64,000 nt of DNA from Paragonimus skrjabini miyazakii (GCA_014338405.1 JTDE01000157.1:91765-155764); one strand, 5' to 3'. Shown: positions 15,201 through 30,200, counted from the stretch's first letter. Notes: generated by a model not told the origin, from the sequence alone. Translations and numbers: made by a program.

Positions 15201-18200
15201 AACTTTATTGCTTTTCGTAGTTAATTCTCTTCTCCTTCTTCTATCTTTGCGGGTTTGCTGTTTTTCTTGGTGGTGTGTTAGTTAAACGTCAGTTAGAACC
15301 ATTACTGTATTGCTGTCTATGACGGTGACGATGATGATTTCAAAACTGTTTACATGGGCTTGTTTCATTCCTCCGTCTTCGTAACAGCACGCAAATTTTG
15401 ACCTATAAATCTCTATCAGAGTGCTTATTCCGTTTTGTGCATTTCCGTTTATGTCATTGTCATATTGATACTCTCTGTATTGACCTGTTTAAAATGTAGA
15501 TCTTTTGATTCATATCGACTTGCGTGAACATTTACTTATGGCTCTGTTTGCAAACCGTATTACAATTGATAAATCATTATTTCATATCTATTACAATGGA
15601 GGCCTACCCATCAACCATAGTCCGTTTATAGTAACCGATGAAGTTGGTCTTTGGGGTGCACATTTTGCCTAAACAAATTTGCGTGTGGTCAACTCAGCCA
15701 AAGAAATAACTGTTTTAACACCCTGAATCGTGCAATTCCATCTGCCGTAAAACTCTGACATTTGAACTCGCAGTTTGTTTATTCAACTTTGACCAAACTT
15801 TTGGCCAGGGCTTGATATTTCCAGCTTGTCTGGAGTGATATTAGCAGACATTTATTGACATTTCACTCTGACCTGCAAATCGAAACTATTGTTTGATAAT
15901 CGTATGACTCAAGCCGTAATCAACATTCTGTCGGAGCCGATTTCTCTCATATTTGGAATCAGCGATTAGAATCAACCGAACAGCTCTTGTTCTCCCACGT
16001 TTTCAGCTGTTGCTCCGTAGGATTTTTGTTATCTTGTACCATGTAAGGCATTATGCAGAGTGAATGCTGCCAGGTGGTCTAAATATAAACGGCAGCAGTC
16101 GCGATAACGGGTGCACATGGGCGACCACTTAGCTGGTAGATGAACGTTATTATCAATGATCCACTGCAATCTTCCTTTGTTCTAATCGCTGTTTACCTAC
16201 TTCTGCTCAATTAACGCAAGCAACGAGAGCACCCATTATGAAGTTTTAAAAATGAGCATCAACAAACTTTTATATCTTTCTGTTTTCCCAGTCTACAATT
16301 ATTTATCAGTTCCAGTTCGTTTTGCACCTTAAATAATCCAGGTGCCTTGGTCTACTATTATTCTAGTGAGGCAAGTAACACCCAAGTGTACAGATGAATC
16401 AGAGATAACTTAGTTCTTGCGCAACAAAGATTACTATAGGCTGATATATTTTAATCACCTTGGACTACATACTTCACGTGGTCTCATGCAACTTCTAATT
16501 GGCGAAGACCAGAGGCGTTCTGTACCTTCATAAATTTTATCCCAGAAATAAATGAACGAATAATTGAGTTACATACTTAGAAGACCTTTCGATTGTATAC
16601 CAGATTTCATTCTTTCATTACGTCATCATGTTGTGGCTGTTGCTATTTGAGAAGGATAACGCACACGTTCCGTTTCTGCGTGCATTCAGCTAGAGACAAC
16701 GGAAGACACCTATTTGAAATGGATCAACAAACATTTGGCCAAAGCATCACCACCTATGGTAATCGAAGATATCACCGAGGCGAATGTATGCAATGGAATT
16801 GCAATCGGTCTTCTATTGGAAACAGTCGGTATGACATGCTTGTGCCTTCAAACTTTTATATTACAGTTTATTACTTACGAGTAGTGCATATGTTATGCTG
16901 CTAACGATTTAGACCAGGTGGTTTGCGTACAGTTCGACAACGTCATGAATGGGGAAAATGTGTTTAAGTAATGTTACTTTAAAAAGCAGTAGTAAAGTAA
17001 GCTACTCCTAGTCACGCATTAAAGATATGTGATTTTTGGTATATTATTGGTTATTTTGGTTGTTTTTATGTTGTTAGTGTACACCGAATTTTTTTCATTC
17101 CCGCCAACTTTCCTGTAAAAGCTAAGTTCAAGATAAACCCACAATTCAAGTCCTATTTTGCAGGTATGATCACAGAAGCCAAATATACGAGTGAATGAGA
17201 CCTGATCATAATTCAACCTTGAATCTACGATCTCTTTTTTCTTACCACTTGAGAATTACTTGGTGTTAGTTGTCATCTTTCAAAAACTGGTTTCATTCAA
17301 CTCAAACGTAGAATCTTCGGTGGCACACAGATAAGACACACCGGAGTAATCATCATGTTTGTGTACTAGAGGTATGTTGAACAGTGCGCACGGTTAATCG
17401 GAACTGTCGCATTATGACAGACAAGTCAGTAACCTCCTTTCGAAAAGAACCACTAGATTTGAGTTTCACTGCTGTTAGAGCTCGCAAGTATTGTATACCC
17501 TTTCTACGACGAGGACCAGAACAAGGGCCACGCATTTCTGAGGCAACCGTGTTGACCATTGCACCACTGACCTCATATTAGGTACGACGAAATTATCATA
17601 TGCAAGCGCAAACCTAAATTCGATTGTGAGCAATGCTCTGATTTCAATCAACAGCTTCAGTATGGTTTGCGTCAGAAGGAATGGTCAAAAATACACTGAT
17701 CACGTGAGTTATACGAAGTTTGCGAGAGATACGTCACATCTGTGCGATCATTCTATCATGGGTTTGTGTGCACGGCCATGAAAGGTTCAAGGTTTTGACT
17801 ATCCGTTTTTGAGTGCACAGTGGTGGTGAGTATAGGCGAATTGCAATGGCCTCTGCAATTGATTGTATACGACCTTTGGTATGTTTCGATTGTATCCCAC
17901 ATATTCGGTAAATTGGCTTGAACGATTCTGTCCGATTGATCAGATGGTTCGACTGGATCAGGTGCGTAGCAACCGCAGACGAACAGGGCCTCATCGATCC
18001 TCGCGTCAGCCACACCGGTCGGTGTTCCCGAATGCGTTCGGATAATCGCCGTGTTGTGCGGCCTAGGCAGCTTGTTTCACAGTAAACACAAAAAGAGGTG
18101 GAATGAACAGGAAATATATCTTTCATCTGAAAGCACAATACTGGCGTGGAGGTAAACTGAACGCGTAGTTGAGGTGCGAAATACGTTTTATTGATTGCTA

Positions 18201-21200
18201 CATTAAGCTTCTTGGTTACGGTTTCAGCGACACCATCACCATTGAAGGGTAAGGAAATATAAACAGACTTTTTGTCTGCAGTTTGTGGTTTATCTATCTT
18301 AGCGTTTAGCATATTTTTGTGAACAAACTGTTCCGGATAACCATTTTCAACGAGTGTATTAAATATGAACTCTCCTTCCTCTCCGATGCTGTCGCTGGAA
18401 CATATTTTCATGGTCCCATCTACCAGACATCGGATTAGGTTTCTCTTTTATCCCAGTGGTACAAAACTATTGAAGTTTGTATACTGGCCCGCCCAAGTTG
18501 CCTTACGATACACCTTCCGTTGTATCATGCCATCCTCGCGACGAGATATGAGCACGCTATACCTGCTGGTGATTCGGGTTCTAGGGTAAAATGAATATTC
18601 TTATAGACAGAGTTGAAATGTGGCTTTCAGATTCATCTGCCACACAGATGATATCGTCAACATAACGCTTGTAAAGGGTAACTGGTTTTATTTGATCAGC
18701 TAATGAACTACACCCTAGCTTTGCCATAAAGATATCAGCTAACAATGGGCCTAGTGGCGACCTCATTGCCACCCCGTCGTTTTGACGGTATATCTTGCCG
18801 GAGAACTTAAACTGAACGTTGTACGTGCACCGATCTAGTAACTGTTTTAGTTCTTCTACTGGTATTCCCACGTTGATATTATCACTTTCAATATACTGTC
18901 CGATAAACTCAATCGTTTCATTGAGTCGGATATTGCTGAAGAGAGATGTGACGTCAAGCGAGAATAAACGCTTACCTAGCACGTTCAGCTGCTTTAATAT
19001 TTCAACAAATTTGAAAGAATCCCTCAAGCTATGAATGGCTAGTTTTTTCCTCACAAGCTCTAACAGCGTGGCAAGCCATTTTGCCGTTGTGTGGTACGGA
19101 GAATTGCATATATCTCAAATCGGTCATAGTGATACACCGTTTTTATGTACCTTGGGTAACCCGTAGAGTCTAGGAATTACACTGCCTACTTGTCTAATTC
19201 TTTCAAAAGTTGCAGAATCTATCAGGCTTTTCTGCTTCATATATCTAAGTGTTTTTGTTAGTGACTTCTCAATAACAGTCGTTTTGTCCTCCTCGTTTTG
19301 TACGCTGACGAATTTGGTTTCATCTTCCAATAATGCATTCATTTTGATTAAGTAGTAGGCTTTATCTCAGTACGGTTGGGTCTTTGGTTTGTTTCAATAC
19401 TGCGAATATACCTGGTTTAGTTATGAGTAAGTTCAGTACGCAACTGACGGTTGCTACGCACCTGATCCAGTCGAACCATCTGATCAATCGGACAGAATCG
19501 TTCAAGCCAATTTACCGAATATGTGGGATACAATCGAAACATACCAAAGGTCGTATACAATCAATTGCAGAGGCCATTGCAATTCGCCTATACTCACCAC
19601 CACTGTGCACTCAAAAACGGATAGTCAAAACCTTGAACCTTTCATGGCCGTGCACACAAACCCATGATAGAATGATCGCACAGATGTGACGTATCTCTCG
19701 CAAACTTCGTATAACTCACGTGATCAATGTTACGCGACTAAATGCTCTGATTGTCTGTTCACCTCGAAAGAAGGCGTTAATACTCCTGTTAACTACATGC
19801 GTTGATTCTACAACTGCCAATTCTCTCCAAGTTGAAATCATAAAAATTAGTAAATTTGTTCTGCATAGTTTATTACTGACAAGTAGTAGGACAGTTTGGT
19901 TGATATAACTTGATCATTCATGAGTGATGACCGGCTTTGCATTTTATTCAAAGCTTCAGTCACCCCCTTTCGAAAAGAATTGATAGACAGGCGTGTCGCT
20001 CTTGTGCTATTCAGCTTAGTCGTTCATTCATTTCTATCGGTCATTAGCCAGTCAAAAGGCGTGGTGGTTCTAACGGCCACTCGATGTCGTGCAATATCTA
20101 TTAGGAAAAACTGCCAAAAGAGATGAACAAGAATGAATTTAGACAGATATATGAATACAGGAATTCCACCAACTACGTCACTTTGCCACTTCGAACAAAG
20201 TTTTTATCTGACGATTTGAATGATCACGAAGAATCCCAAACTTGCAGGCGACACCTATCCACTTTACTCGACGGGATAGTTAGGGTGTTCATGTCTCATG
20301 ACCACGTAGTTTTTTACCAACCTCTTCTACGTAACTAACTCTTGTTGGTTACAACACACAGTACGTATGGAGTAAATGTTCAGCTGATATGTGAAGTACG
20401 TAACCCAAACGTTTTGCAACTGCGAAGCCTGATTATGTGACCAACTGATCTCGTACCTTGAGCATTCCACGATACACAATGGTGAACGGCCGTGTTGATC
20501 ACACGACCATTCACCTGATGTGGACTGTAAAACATATCATAACACCCATAGTTTTAAGGAGTTTATTGCAATGGTTCTGGGCGAGGCTAACTTCTCATCA
20601 GTTTGCTTATGAGGTTTGCGTTATGTAGTGAGAAATTGTTGAGTGATTGACATATGCAAACGAAATTCTATTCCGAATAACGTTGGGTATCGGATAACTT
20701 AACATTCGGGAACCACAGATTATACTGTGCTGATCACATGGAACATCTAATATGCATAGATAGGTAGTGGTCACAAACATAAAGAGTAAATCGCTGTGAT
20801 CTTCAAACTCATTTTGCGGTTTGTGTTTGTCTCTCCCGTACGTGTTAAGCATCCAACACAGTTCAAACTCTGAGTCTCCGTTCGATATCAAATGTAAATA
20901 AAGATGAACAGTTGCGCATATGAGCCGTTTATTTAGTGATCGTTTGCTTTATAAGCGTGGAACTCCTAAAAATAAATCGTCACCGGCTCATCTAGCTAGA
21001 AACTATCGTTTTGGTAACATGGAGAGATTTGATTCCGTTATTAATAGGATAGACTGAAATAACGAATCAAAATATGACGTTAATTAAAATGCCAACTTGG
21101 ATTAAACATTAATTGATTTGAGAAATTATTCTGTGTTTTTTCCTTCACGGCGCTACTGCGGAGATTGATTAGGCCTACTAGTAACTTAGCTACCTTTTGA

Positions 21201-24200
21201 GATGAGAAAAAATTAATTTTGGTCTTCCTTTTCAGTATTTTCCTTATTTTCTTTATTTTTTACATGAAGGGGATATCAAGCTGGACGGCCTGTTACTGCA
21301 ACCGGGTACACGTGTAGAAAGGTTGCATAATGTGCACGAGGTTTTCGCTGTGTTAAGACGTTTGAAAGTTCGCTTGGACAATCTGCAGCCCGAAGGTAAT
21401 GTTGGCGAAATGAATATTCCAATTATTTTGCATAAAATGTATACTACTGCTTTGTTTACAGTAGTTCGTTCGATATTAGACATTACAAGTCACGGACAAT
21501 CTAAAGCACTCAGTGGTCTTACTAAAGAACTCCCTGGGGTACTTGCCATTAGCAGAATTAAACACTGGTTATGATAGGTAATATCCCAGCTCTGATTTAC
21601 TGGATCACAGGGCCACAAGTTTCAACAGGAATAAAAAGTTATCTGCATATGCAGATGGATGTTGTGTAGAAATGGTTTATAGCGTTTAATTAACGTACGG
21701 CTGAAGAAATGAAAGTAAATTAGGGAAACGATGTAAACAGAGACTAGCATACATGATACGGAGAAACGTACAAACAGCATCCGGATAAACAGACAGATGT
21801 AGTGACATTTTCAATTGAATTTCGAATGCGAACAACAAACTTTCGGTTTGAGTTGTGTCTCAATTACCTATTCATCGAGTTAATTATCAAGTTACAACCC
21901 ATGTAGAGGTAACCACAAAGTTGTGCAATATATTCCACCATCAGTAGTTGTGTGAATTTTTGCCAGCACTTCAGCAATTCTCAAAACAGCAATTCACAAA
22001 ACAACTCATAAGTGTTCATATCTGTCAAATAAGAGGACTTTTTTAGGTAATGAATCTATCTCCTCCAAGGGGCCCATAATGTATCAGACTTAACCTAATG
22101 ATAGTGTCATCTGTGAATTTCTGTGAATTCCACATCCTTTCTTTTGGGTAATAACACGACAACCCTATTTCACGAAAAAGCTTTCGCAGTTCAACATAGT
22201 GAAAACGTTTTTCGGTTAGAAAGTTTTCCGAATTCCTTCTAACGTCATTTTTACCTTTTATCCCTGGCTAGATAACTTACTCAAGTGCCCAAACTGCTTG
22301 TCGCACGGGTTCCTAAATCTAAAAACTTGCGGAGACGATTAACCTGGTACTGAACAGTACTATTTTGGTGGTGAATTGGAAAATCAAGCACTTGTTTACA
22401 GTTAACGGCAATTTTTAGATGTGAAACATTGGTTAGTATAAAATCGTCATAACGCCCACTTAGTGAGAAAGGTTACTTACGTATAATTCACTTATCCACA
22501 ACAGTTCTCATCCTGCAGTTCTCCTGTAAGCATAAACCTTTTTTCAATAAGGCACTAGCATGTAAACTTATGTGGAAACCAAAGCAAAGCACGAGCGTCT
22601 GTTAAGCATTCTGATACTGACACATAAACATACCATAGTAGTATGTAATACTAAGTATAGACGTGACAACAAAAAACCCAACTATGTACCACAAAGTGTG
22701 TTGCGTCTGCAAAAACGGTAGACATTTAGATACAGCTTGTAGCGCTTTTTGTTCTCCCACTCATTTACTCTTCATCTACGGTTGTGAAAATAAAACTTTA
22801 CCAGACAATCACGATCTGTGTACTTCAGTTCGTTAGCGTTAGGTTGGTTATTTGTCAATTCTGGCCTTCTCAATGGATGTTCAATTGAAGTAAAGACATT
22901 TTCCTGTGGACTGGGGTCTAGTGTGTAAAGTGGAGCAGAACAAGTAATGAAAGCTCACTGAGTAGGTCAGCCATCAAATCAACCAACTGTTTCATTACTC
23001 AGCTCGACACTGCACCTAGCAATTACGAAGGCATTCCGAACCAAGCCCAATTTTAAACAAAGTGCAAAGTATAACTATTCCAACTAGCACGATAAGAACC
23101 GCAACCACAAGGTAGGTACCACCTAACTGCCACAAGCTCACTGCTGCTAGTACGACCTAGAAATTGACCCTAAACTGTGGAATGTTTGTCAGTTAACCCA
23201 ACTGGTAAGCTCAGATCTGGTATCATGCTATTACTAGCGACGTTACACAAGTCTTTCCAGTATTTCAGAATAAGAGTGAGAGCAGTTTGGGACCACCTGT
23301 ATACTACCGTATAAAAACCCATGTTCCAGAGTTCTGCACTTTCTAATTCTGTGTTTCAAGGGGCATTCCTCTACGACCGTATGTGTTGCTTTCGCAATTA
23401 GTACTTCGGTTTGTTAAATCACTTCCAATGCGATCAAACATTATATACCATGATCTTTTTTGTCTCCCACAGTGTGCTGCTTGCGATAATGATTTGTTAC
23501 ATATCATATACAATTTTGTCCACAAAACCTACTAATTGGAGGTAGCTCACCAAAGATCATCATCTACCTCAGTTCCTCAACAATCAACCCTTCTTAATTG
23601 TCTGCGGAATGAAACGTGTGACTCCCTCCCACAGTACTTGAGTGTATGTGAGCGTTGTAAATCTGATATTCCTCTGTAATCTAAAAAAAATAGAACATAA
23701 ATGTAGCGGGGCCTGGAGTTGTAGTTTTTATCAGTTTCAACCCGGTTAATATAACTCTGGCTCGCATAGATTTTCTCTCTTGTATGCGGATTTTCCTCAT
23801 GTCTAAACTTAACAGAGAGAGATAGCGTAGATGCCGAACCACTGGGTTGCGTGGACAGTGCGTGTAATAGGTGATGCGAAATGGGTAGCCGATATTGTCT
23901 AACTAATTCGCACTTACACGGTCCATCGAATCTTCAGCTTGTGTGGACCGAATTATGGGTAGCATTTTCATTTCTTTCTATCGGAGAAGAACCCAATTCC
24001 CCGAAAATACCGTTTTAATTTGCCCTTGGAAAGGCCTATTTCATTCCGCTCGAAGTGACCTTCATTGTCGGCACGGTCATGCGCCACTTCAGCCTTCACC
24101 AGAGTTCTCAGCCTTGTGCTAATTCCTAGCATCCCGCCCACATGCTCGTCCTTTTAATTGAGACATCACTGTACTGCCTTATCTGGCCCACTTCTGTCCT

Positions 24201-27200
24201 TGTTTTCTGATTGGTCACAAACCCTTTAAATGTGGTCTATAGTTTGTGATCGTGTTGTCTTCGGACTGAATGACACAGAGTAGCTCTGTCCGGAGGCCAG
24301 TCTTTTCGTTCGTTAGCTTCAGTTGGTTGGGTTGGCCGGGAAAATACATATTAATCATGCATATTTCGTAGTCCATTGTTCAATACCTCTGAACGCCGTT
24401 CCGTCATCTACCGTTTCACTAACCGTTATTCTGTTGTCTTGTGTACGCGCTCGTAGGCCTTATATCAAGTCACAACACTTTCCATCGACAATATGAAGCA
24501 AAGATCTTCAAAAATTCCCGATAATCATAAGTATTTATTTTATTAGACTCAGAATGACGGCAAACCGTTTTTAAAAAATGACTGTGATACGCAAAATGTG
24601 TGGAAGTAATCGAAGATCAGTAGTTTAATGAAAAATTATAAGCGTCATTTTCACTGTTCTTCATCCGATGCAACATTTTTATATAACTCATTAGCTCTCG
24701 ACTTTTATATCACGAAGTTTTACATCATGAAAATACCGAATTATTTTTCACTAATTCTTCCTTGTTTATATCTTCAAATCTGTAGATATTATGAATGGTG
24801 ACAGGCAATCGATAATGCAAATGTTTCTGGCTCTCTCTACCCACTTCATGACTAACACGCGTGGTCGCCGTTCTGTAAGTCCCATCTCTCGGGTTCATCT
24901 TCTTAGATGTCACCTGATAGGTCGAATTTTCTCACCCACTTCTGAAACAGCGAGTACTGTAACGATCAAATTTGACTTGCATTAAATGAACTAGGAGCCT
25001 TCATTTAATCTGCGGTAATTGAAATCCCAAACGATTCCAAACAATAGTCTTTAATTACTCAGCTGCTACCCATGCGGACATTTTCACATGTTTCTTAGAC
25101 ACGGATCAGTTGCGCGATGTTCGACAGTTAGATAGACCACTGAATGTTATTTTGTCATAAATCGAACCTCACAAATGATTGCAACTTTTCTACTCACAGA
25201 ACGCGTTTCGAATTGTGCCACTAGATTTGTGCTGCGCTTTCGTTATAGCCTGTCATTAATGCATATCCTTGTTTCGGTCGGAGTTGAACTTCAGCCGTTT
25301 TTTATGAGACAACTGCATTGGCGACTCCGCCAATAAGTTCACGTTAGGCAAAACCGAATTATTACAGGCAAATTCTCCTTCATATTTGCTTGTAGGTGAT
25401 TCCCAAATGACAGTATTTATTTACTAGTGGGATGATGTAGGTAATCTATCACCGTCAACTCAATATGACTGTTGTGAGACTGGACCATAAAAAGGACGGT
25501 ACAATATAAGTCAATGACCATCAATTTGGATGTCGCGATTTGATACTGTGGCTGATGTCTGAGCGCTCCAGTGATAATTCTGAATAAGTATGGTTCACGT
25601 TGAAATCCTCACGCGCCAAACGTTCCATGCTTGTGCTAGTCAAGACACATTTGAATCAACACTGATGCTATGCTTGATGATAACTTCTATCTACTTATTG
25701 AGTTAGCACGTCGGTTTCTTAATGTGTTCCGTTGAACAGCAATGGGAGAAAGTACAAACCGTCATAGCTGCAGTTTGGACAGGCACTCTGTCCGTTTAAG
25801 AATTTAGCTGTATAAAAGATGAATCTCCAGGAGGCACATTTTTTTTTGTAACTGGATCTTCGGCCTACGAGTATGTAAACGGAATAACTATCAACGAGAC
25901 GGCGGATAACAGCAAGACGAATAACGATAATGAACTACGGACTACGGAGTACATTCGGTCAGTTAGTCTCTTCCCAGTCAACCCATTCACCCGAGGTTAC
26001 CTTATGAACACAGGAAAAAGACTGGCCTTCTTTATGTCGCTCAGCCCGAAGACAACATGGTCACAAACCCGTCCGTATTTATAAGGTTTGCGATTAGCAA
26101 CAAGCAAGGTCAAGGGGAATGGACCTGACAAAAATCTGCACAGTACAATCTAGGCGTGTAGTCGGGATGACAACAGTTTTCACGAGGGCGTAGGTCGGCC
26201 GTGAAGACCGGAGCAGTGCACAACCATGACAGAGATGAAGATCAATCATAGGTGAACTTTGTTAGTCTTTTATTCACAATATTTTCGGGAACTGGTGACT
26301 TCCTCGACAATTTCGTTTTCTCAAAGACTGGGTAGAACCTTCGGAACACATTTTACTCGTACCCAAAATAAATTAGTAGATCGCTGCAGTCTTGTGATGA
26401 CCTAACTAGTCTGTGAGCAATTTTCAAATTCCCTTAGGTAGGTTCCATTTTTCTTATTCAAACCACTCGTAGGAATGCAGTAAAAACATTTCAAAAACAC
26501 ACTTCCCTATGAATTTTAGTTCTCTACGTTCAACAACCATCTTACAATTTGTGCTTAGCAACCGTCCATTTAAACAGGGGTTTCCAGTTGACTGCCTCCT
26601 CAGCCCAAAGTGTGGAATGGTTACTGGACGCAAAAATACTAGACTCTTATGGAAATGTGTTGTGACTGGAAGTTGTTGACCGGTTTGTATACCTGGGAAG
26701 CTGCATCAGCGGCTGCGGCGGAGGTGTAGAGAATGAAATAGAGGCGCGTATTTCTAAGGCTAGGACGGTGTTTGCTAATCTAAGGCACTTATGGCGACAG
26801 AAAGGTATCTCTCTTAAGCCTAAGGGTCGCGTATATCAGACGACAGTGAGGGTTGTATCATTTTACGGCAGCGAAACATGGTCGATCAGAGTAGAGGACG
26901 TGAACCGTCTTCAGGTATTTGACCACCGATGTCTGCGTTCAATCGCTCGTATCGGGTGGCCCCAACGAGTAACAACGAGGAGGTTAGAAAGCGGGTGTTT
27001 GGCACTGATTGTCAAACGAGTTCTTTTATTCAGTCATTACATTTGCACAGACTTAGATGGTTAGGACATGTACTAAGGATGCCAGCTAATCGCTTGCCAC
27101 ACCGAGCACTGTTTGCCGATGCTGCGGCCGACTGGCGTAAGGTGTGAGGTGGACAAATGATGACCTGGCGTAGACAAATGAAATCGTTCACGAAGGGGTT

Positions 27201-30200
27201 GGGCACTGTAGATCGGGTTCGTCTCCCGGGTTGGAGCCCTCGCGGCTCACAGAGTCGGTGGCTTGAATCTTTAGGAGAGGTAGCGGCTAACCGNNNNNNN
27301 NNNNNNNNNNNNNNNNNNNNNNNNNNNNNNNNNNNNNNNNNNNNNNNNNNNNNNNNNNNNNNNNNNNNNNNNNNNNNNNNNNNNNNNNNNNNNCGGCTAA
27401 CCGAGCTCAGTGGCGTGAATGTTGTCGTTGTTTGTCCGAGTTGTCTTTGAAGTGAGTGCACTTAATGACGCGGGGCAATGAAAGCTGTGGGGACGCTGTC
27501 TTGCTGATGACGCCTTATTTTCACTTACAGCTCGGTTGTTTGTTTGCAAGGTGTAGTTGCCTTGATGTTGTGTGTTTGAATGTAGACGTAGCTATCTCTA
27601 GCCTACCCTCTCTCTTTTTTTCCTGTTCCTAAATAGGGTTTGTTTCTCCTTCATGGTCGTGTGGCAGTTAAGCATCAGTGTGAACCACTGATGTATTGTT
27701 GTCTATGATGATGATGATGCTGTTTCAGTTACATTAGTATAAATGTTCCCTATGAATAAAATTGAAACTTATCCTAGACAGAATTGCTGGAAAACCACAT
27801 CGATGTGACTGGTGAAGGACTGGGGTTTACTAGGCTTTTACCAACGAAGGTTTAAAACCGTTCCGTTTATAGGCGTACTTTCTTACTCCCGAGTGTTTAT
27901 TCCTGAGATGGCTCGGTAACTGCAGACGTCCCGTTTTGTACCTCAGTTTGTCTATATCTTTACGTGATAAGTCCAAAGAATTGCGAACCTTGCTTCAATG
28001 GTGGTGTTATTACAATAGTAATCCCCAAAAGATACCTAAATCAATTACAGTTCTCCATTTGCTCTTCTCCCTACATCAACTTTGACCCCACTCAGCATAA
28101 CAGGACCCCAAGCCCCCAGCTGTCCTCTAGGCGAACTCCAACAGGTCGACGTACTCCTCTTCATCCTAGTTGGGGCTCATCTATCAATTTCATCCCTAGA
28201 GCGTGCACTCCCAGTGAGCACTACACAGAAATTAGCAATCCACAATATTCACATCAAATCATCGGACCGACAGTTTACACCAGTGACAACTCAGGAAAAT
28301 CTAGCCCACGCTCCAGAAGTACAATGACCATGATGTTTAGTGGTCAACGATCGCCGACCTCTATGCTGCGATCAACTTCCCGCTCAAGGTAAACGTGATT
28401 CTTTGTTCTTTTGCACCTGCTTGAGTTTTCGAGCGAATTCCTCAGCGATTTTATTCTACAATCTCTGGTTAGCCATACTGTTTGTCCTTACCCGAAAATG
28501 GGATTTCAGCCCTAAATTTGTAGCATTCTATGAGAGGCTGATAATCAGAGTTCAAATTATCTGTTATAGCTCAATCTATGAAATTCAGATTACATGTGCT
28601 AATCAACAGCCAGTTACTCTTGTTAGATTTTGATAGGCACTACAACCCGTTGGGCAACTAACACCTCTCTAAGTGTTTCTTCCAGCTACTAATGTGCATT
28701 CACTTTTCGTATGATGCCTTCTTCCTAATCACGCATGTTGAACTATTGAAGCGACCGTCGTTTTGCTTGGCCTCCCGTGACACAACGATTGATGCGATTG
28801 AAATGGTAGTTTGTTACATCTTTCTACTAATATATTTATAAATCCAAGTTTATTGCCGGGCTCTCAACACATTTCATGGTCTTCAGTGAATTACAGCAAG
28901 GTTTCCATGTAGCACAAGAATTCCACAGTGTCCTGCACAAAGCTTTGTAGGAAGTTCTCGTCAATGTCGGTCTGCAACCTCAACTGGTAAACAGGATGCT
29001 ATACTTAGACTAAGCCCATTTTAGCGTTTTGCTTGAAGACGATGCACAGGTAGTTCAAGACACATCAGACCATTGGTCGATTGAGGTTTAACGATAAAGT
29101 ATACGGTTTACTTCGTTTGAGTTTTGAATGCTTCCTGTCTGCGCTTGTCCTGAGCAGCAACAGCCTGGACAGAGTATAAATTTTCTTCACTAATGACCAC
29201 GTACCACAAACTGTGGAGTGCGCTGTGAACCGAATCTTGATACCTGACGACGGTCAGACTAGGCAATATGGGACTCATGAAATCAGCCGCCGATGCTGAT
29301 TTGTCGAAGCGATCGTTAGCCATCACTGATTGGCTGTCCACTGAGTAATATGTATATCCCAAGCACAGATATTAGCAGAAAATCCCGACTGTTTGAATTT
29401 CTCAGGTTCATCATACAAGGGGATATTGAAAATATATTCGTTTTTGTTACAACTCGGGAGGAAGAACTGTGGTAAATATTGTTTTTGAGCTAATGAACCC
29501 AAATCTTCAGGTCACTAACTTTGTATGATCGATTGTATCACCTAGTGAACTGGTCGTGTGTCTTTAACCATATAACGTTTTGCACTGCATGTTTAAATTG
29601 TAATCGGCTTGTAATGACAGCGTGTACTACAAACTTCAGCATAAACTCCGCGTGTCAGAAGTTTTAGCCAAAGAACATATTGGAGAGAAGTGTAAGTTGT
29701 TACGGTCGTTAACTACGCTGCTTTTACTCCAATAAGTTCCGGATGAACAGATGAGTCAGTAAACTGTTTTAACTTACAACAGTGCGTATTTAATGAAAAA
29801 CGATGAAGATAGTTTTATTCGACTGAAGGAACACCTGGTTCATGAAGTTCCTCTCTCCCGTTAAAGTTATCAAAACTGTGATCTTCGACTCGAAGCCAGT
29901 GCTCTTGCACGACCGAGGATGCAATCAAATATTTTCACCATCTGGACTTTCCTGATAAAAATAAACTTGGGATAGGCCCAGTTGTGAAAAATCTAGGTTT
30001 TGGCCTAACTTTAACCAGTAACGGGAATAGAAGGCTCAGAAATAACGGGTGCTTTAAGACCTAGGCATTTTGGAACCTCTAAAGTCGGACTCTGTTACTC
30101 ATTCAAACCATTATGTCATATGGAATCCACCAACCGGTAGAGCACTTGCCGTGTCTGTGTATGCTGCTTCTGTCCCTGGTTCGAATCCTGCTGAAGTCCA

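Larger units (their letters stand above)
17697..19380 (-). mobile_element. Penelope-like element with RT and GIY-YIG domains, inside the CH-splitting intron
   Basis: The minus strand reads in order YGLPKVHK near 19150, LDVTSLFSNI (RT motif A) near 18950, DGVAMRSPLGPLLADIFM near 18750, YVDDII (RT catalytic box) near 18660, then the C-terminal domain with CLGRTTRRLSERIREH near 18050. The last segment matches the GIY-YIG endonuclease of Penelope-like elements. The second Gly of the usual MGSPL box is Arg. Frameshifts or stops separate the frames at about 19100 and between 18580 and 18410, so it is not intact as assembled. Its 3' part is duplicated in opposite orientation at 19448-19726. It lies antisense to the host gene between two CH-domain exons. 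Confidence 0.88.

Noticed and set aside
21233..21269. Alternative acceptor CCTTTTCAG for exon 4
   Set aside because: It would add a Tyr/Phe-rich stretch foreign to the CH fold and break the phase with exon 3.
30133..30200. tRNA gene candidate with box A and box B
   Set aside because: The promoter boxes have correct spacing, but the acceptor and anticodon stems do not pair; treated as a SINE fragment.
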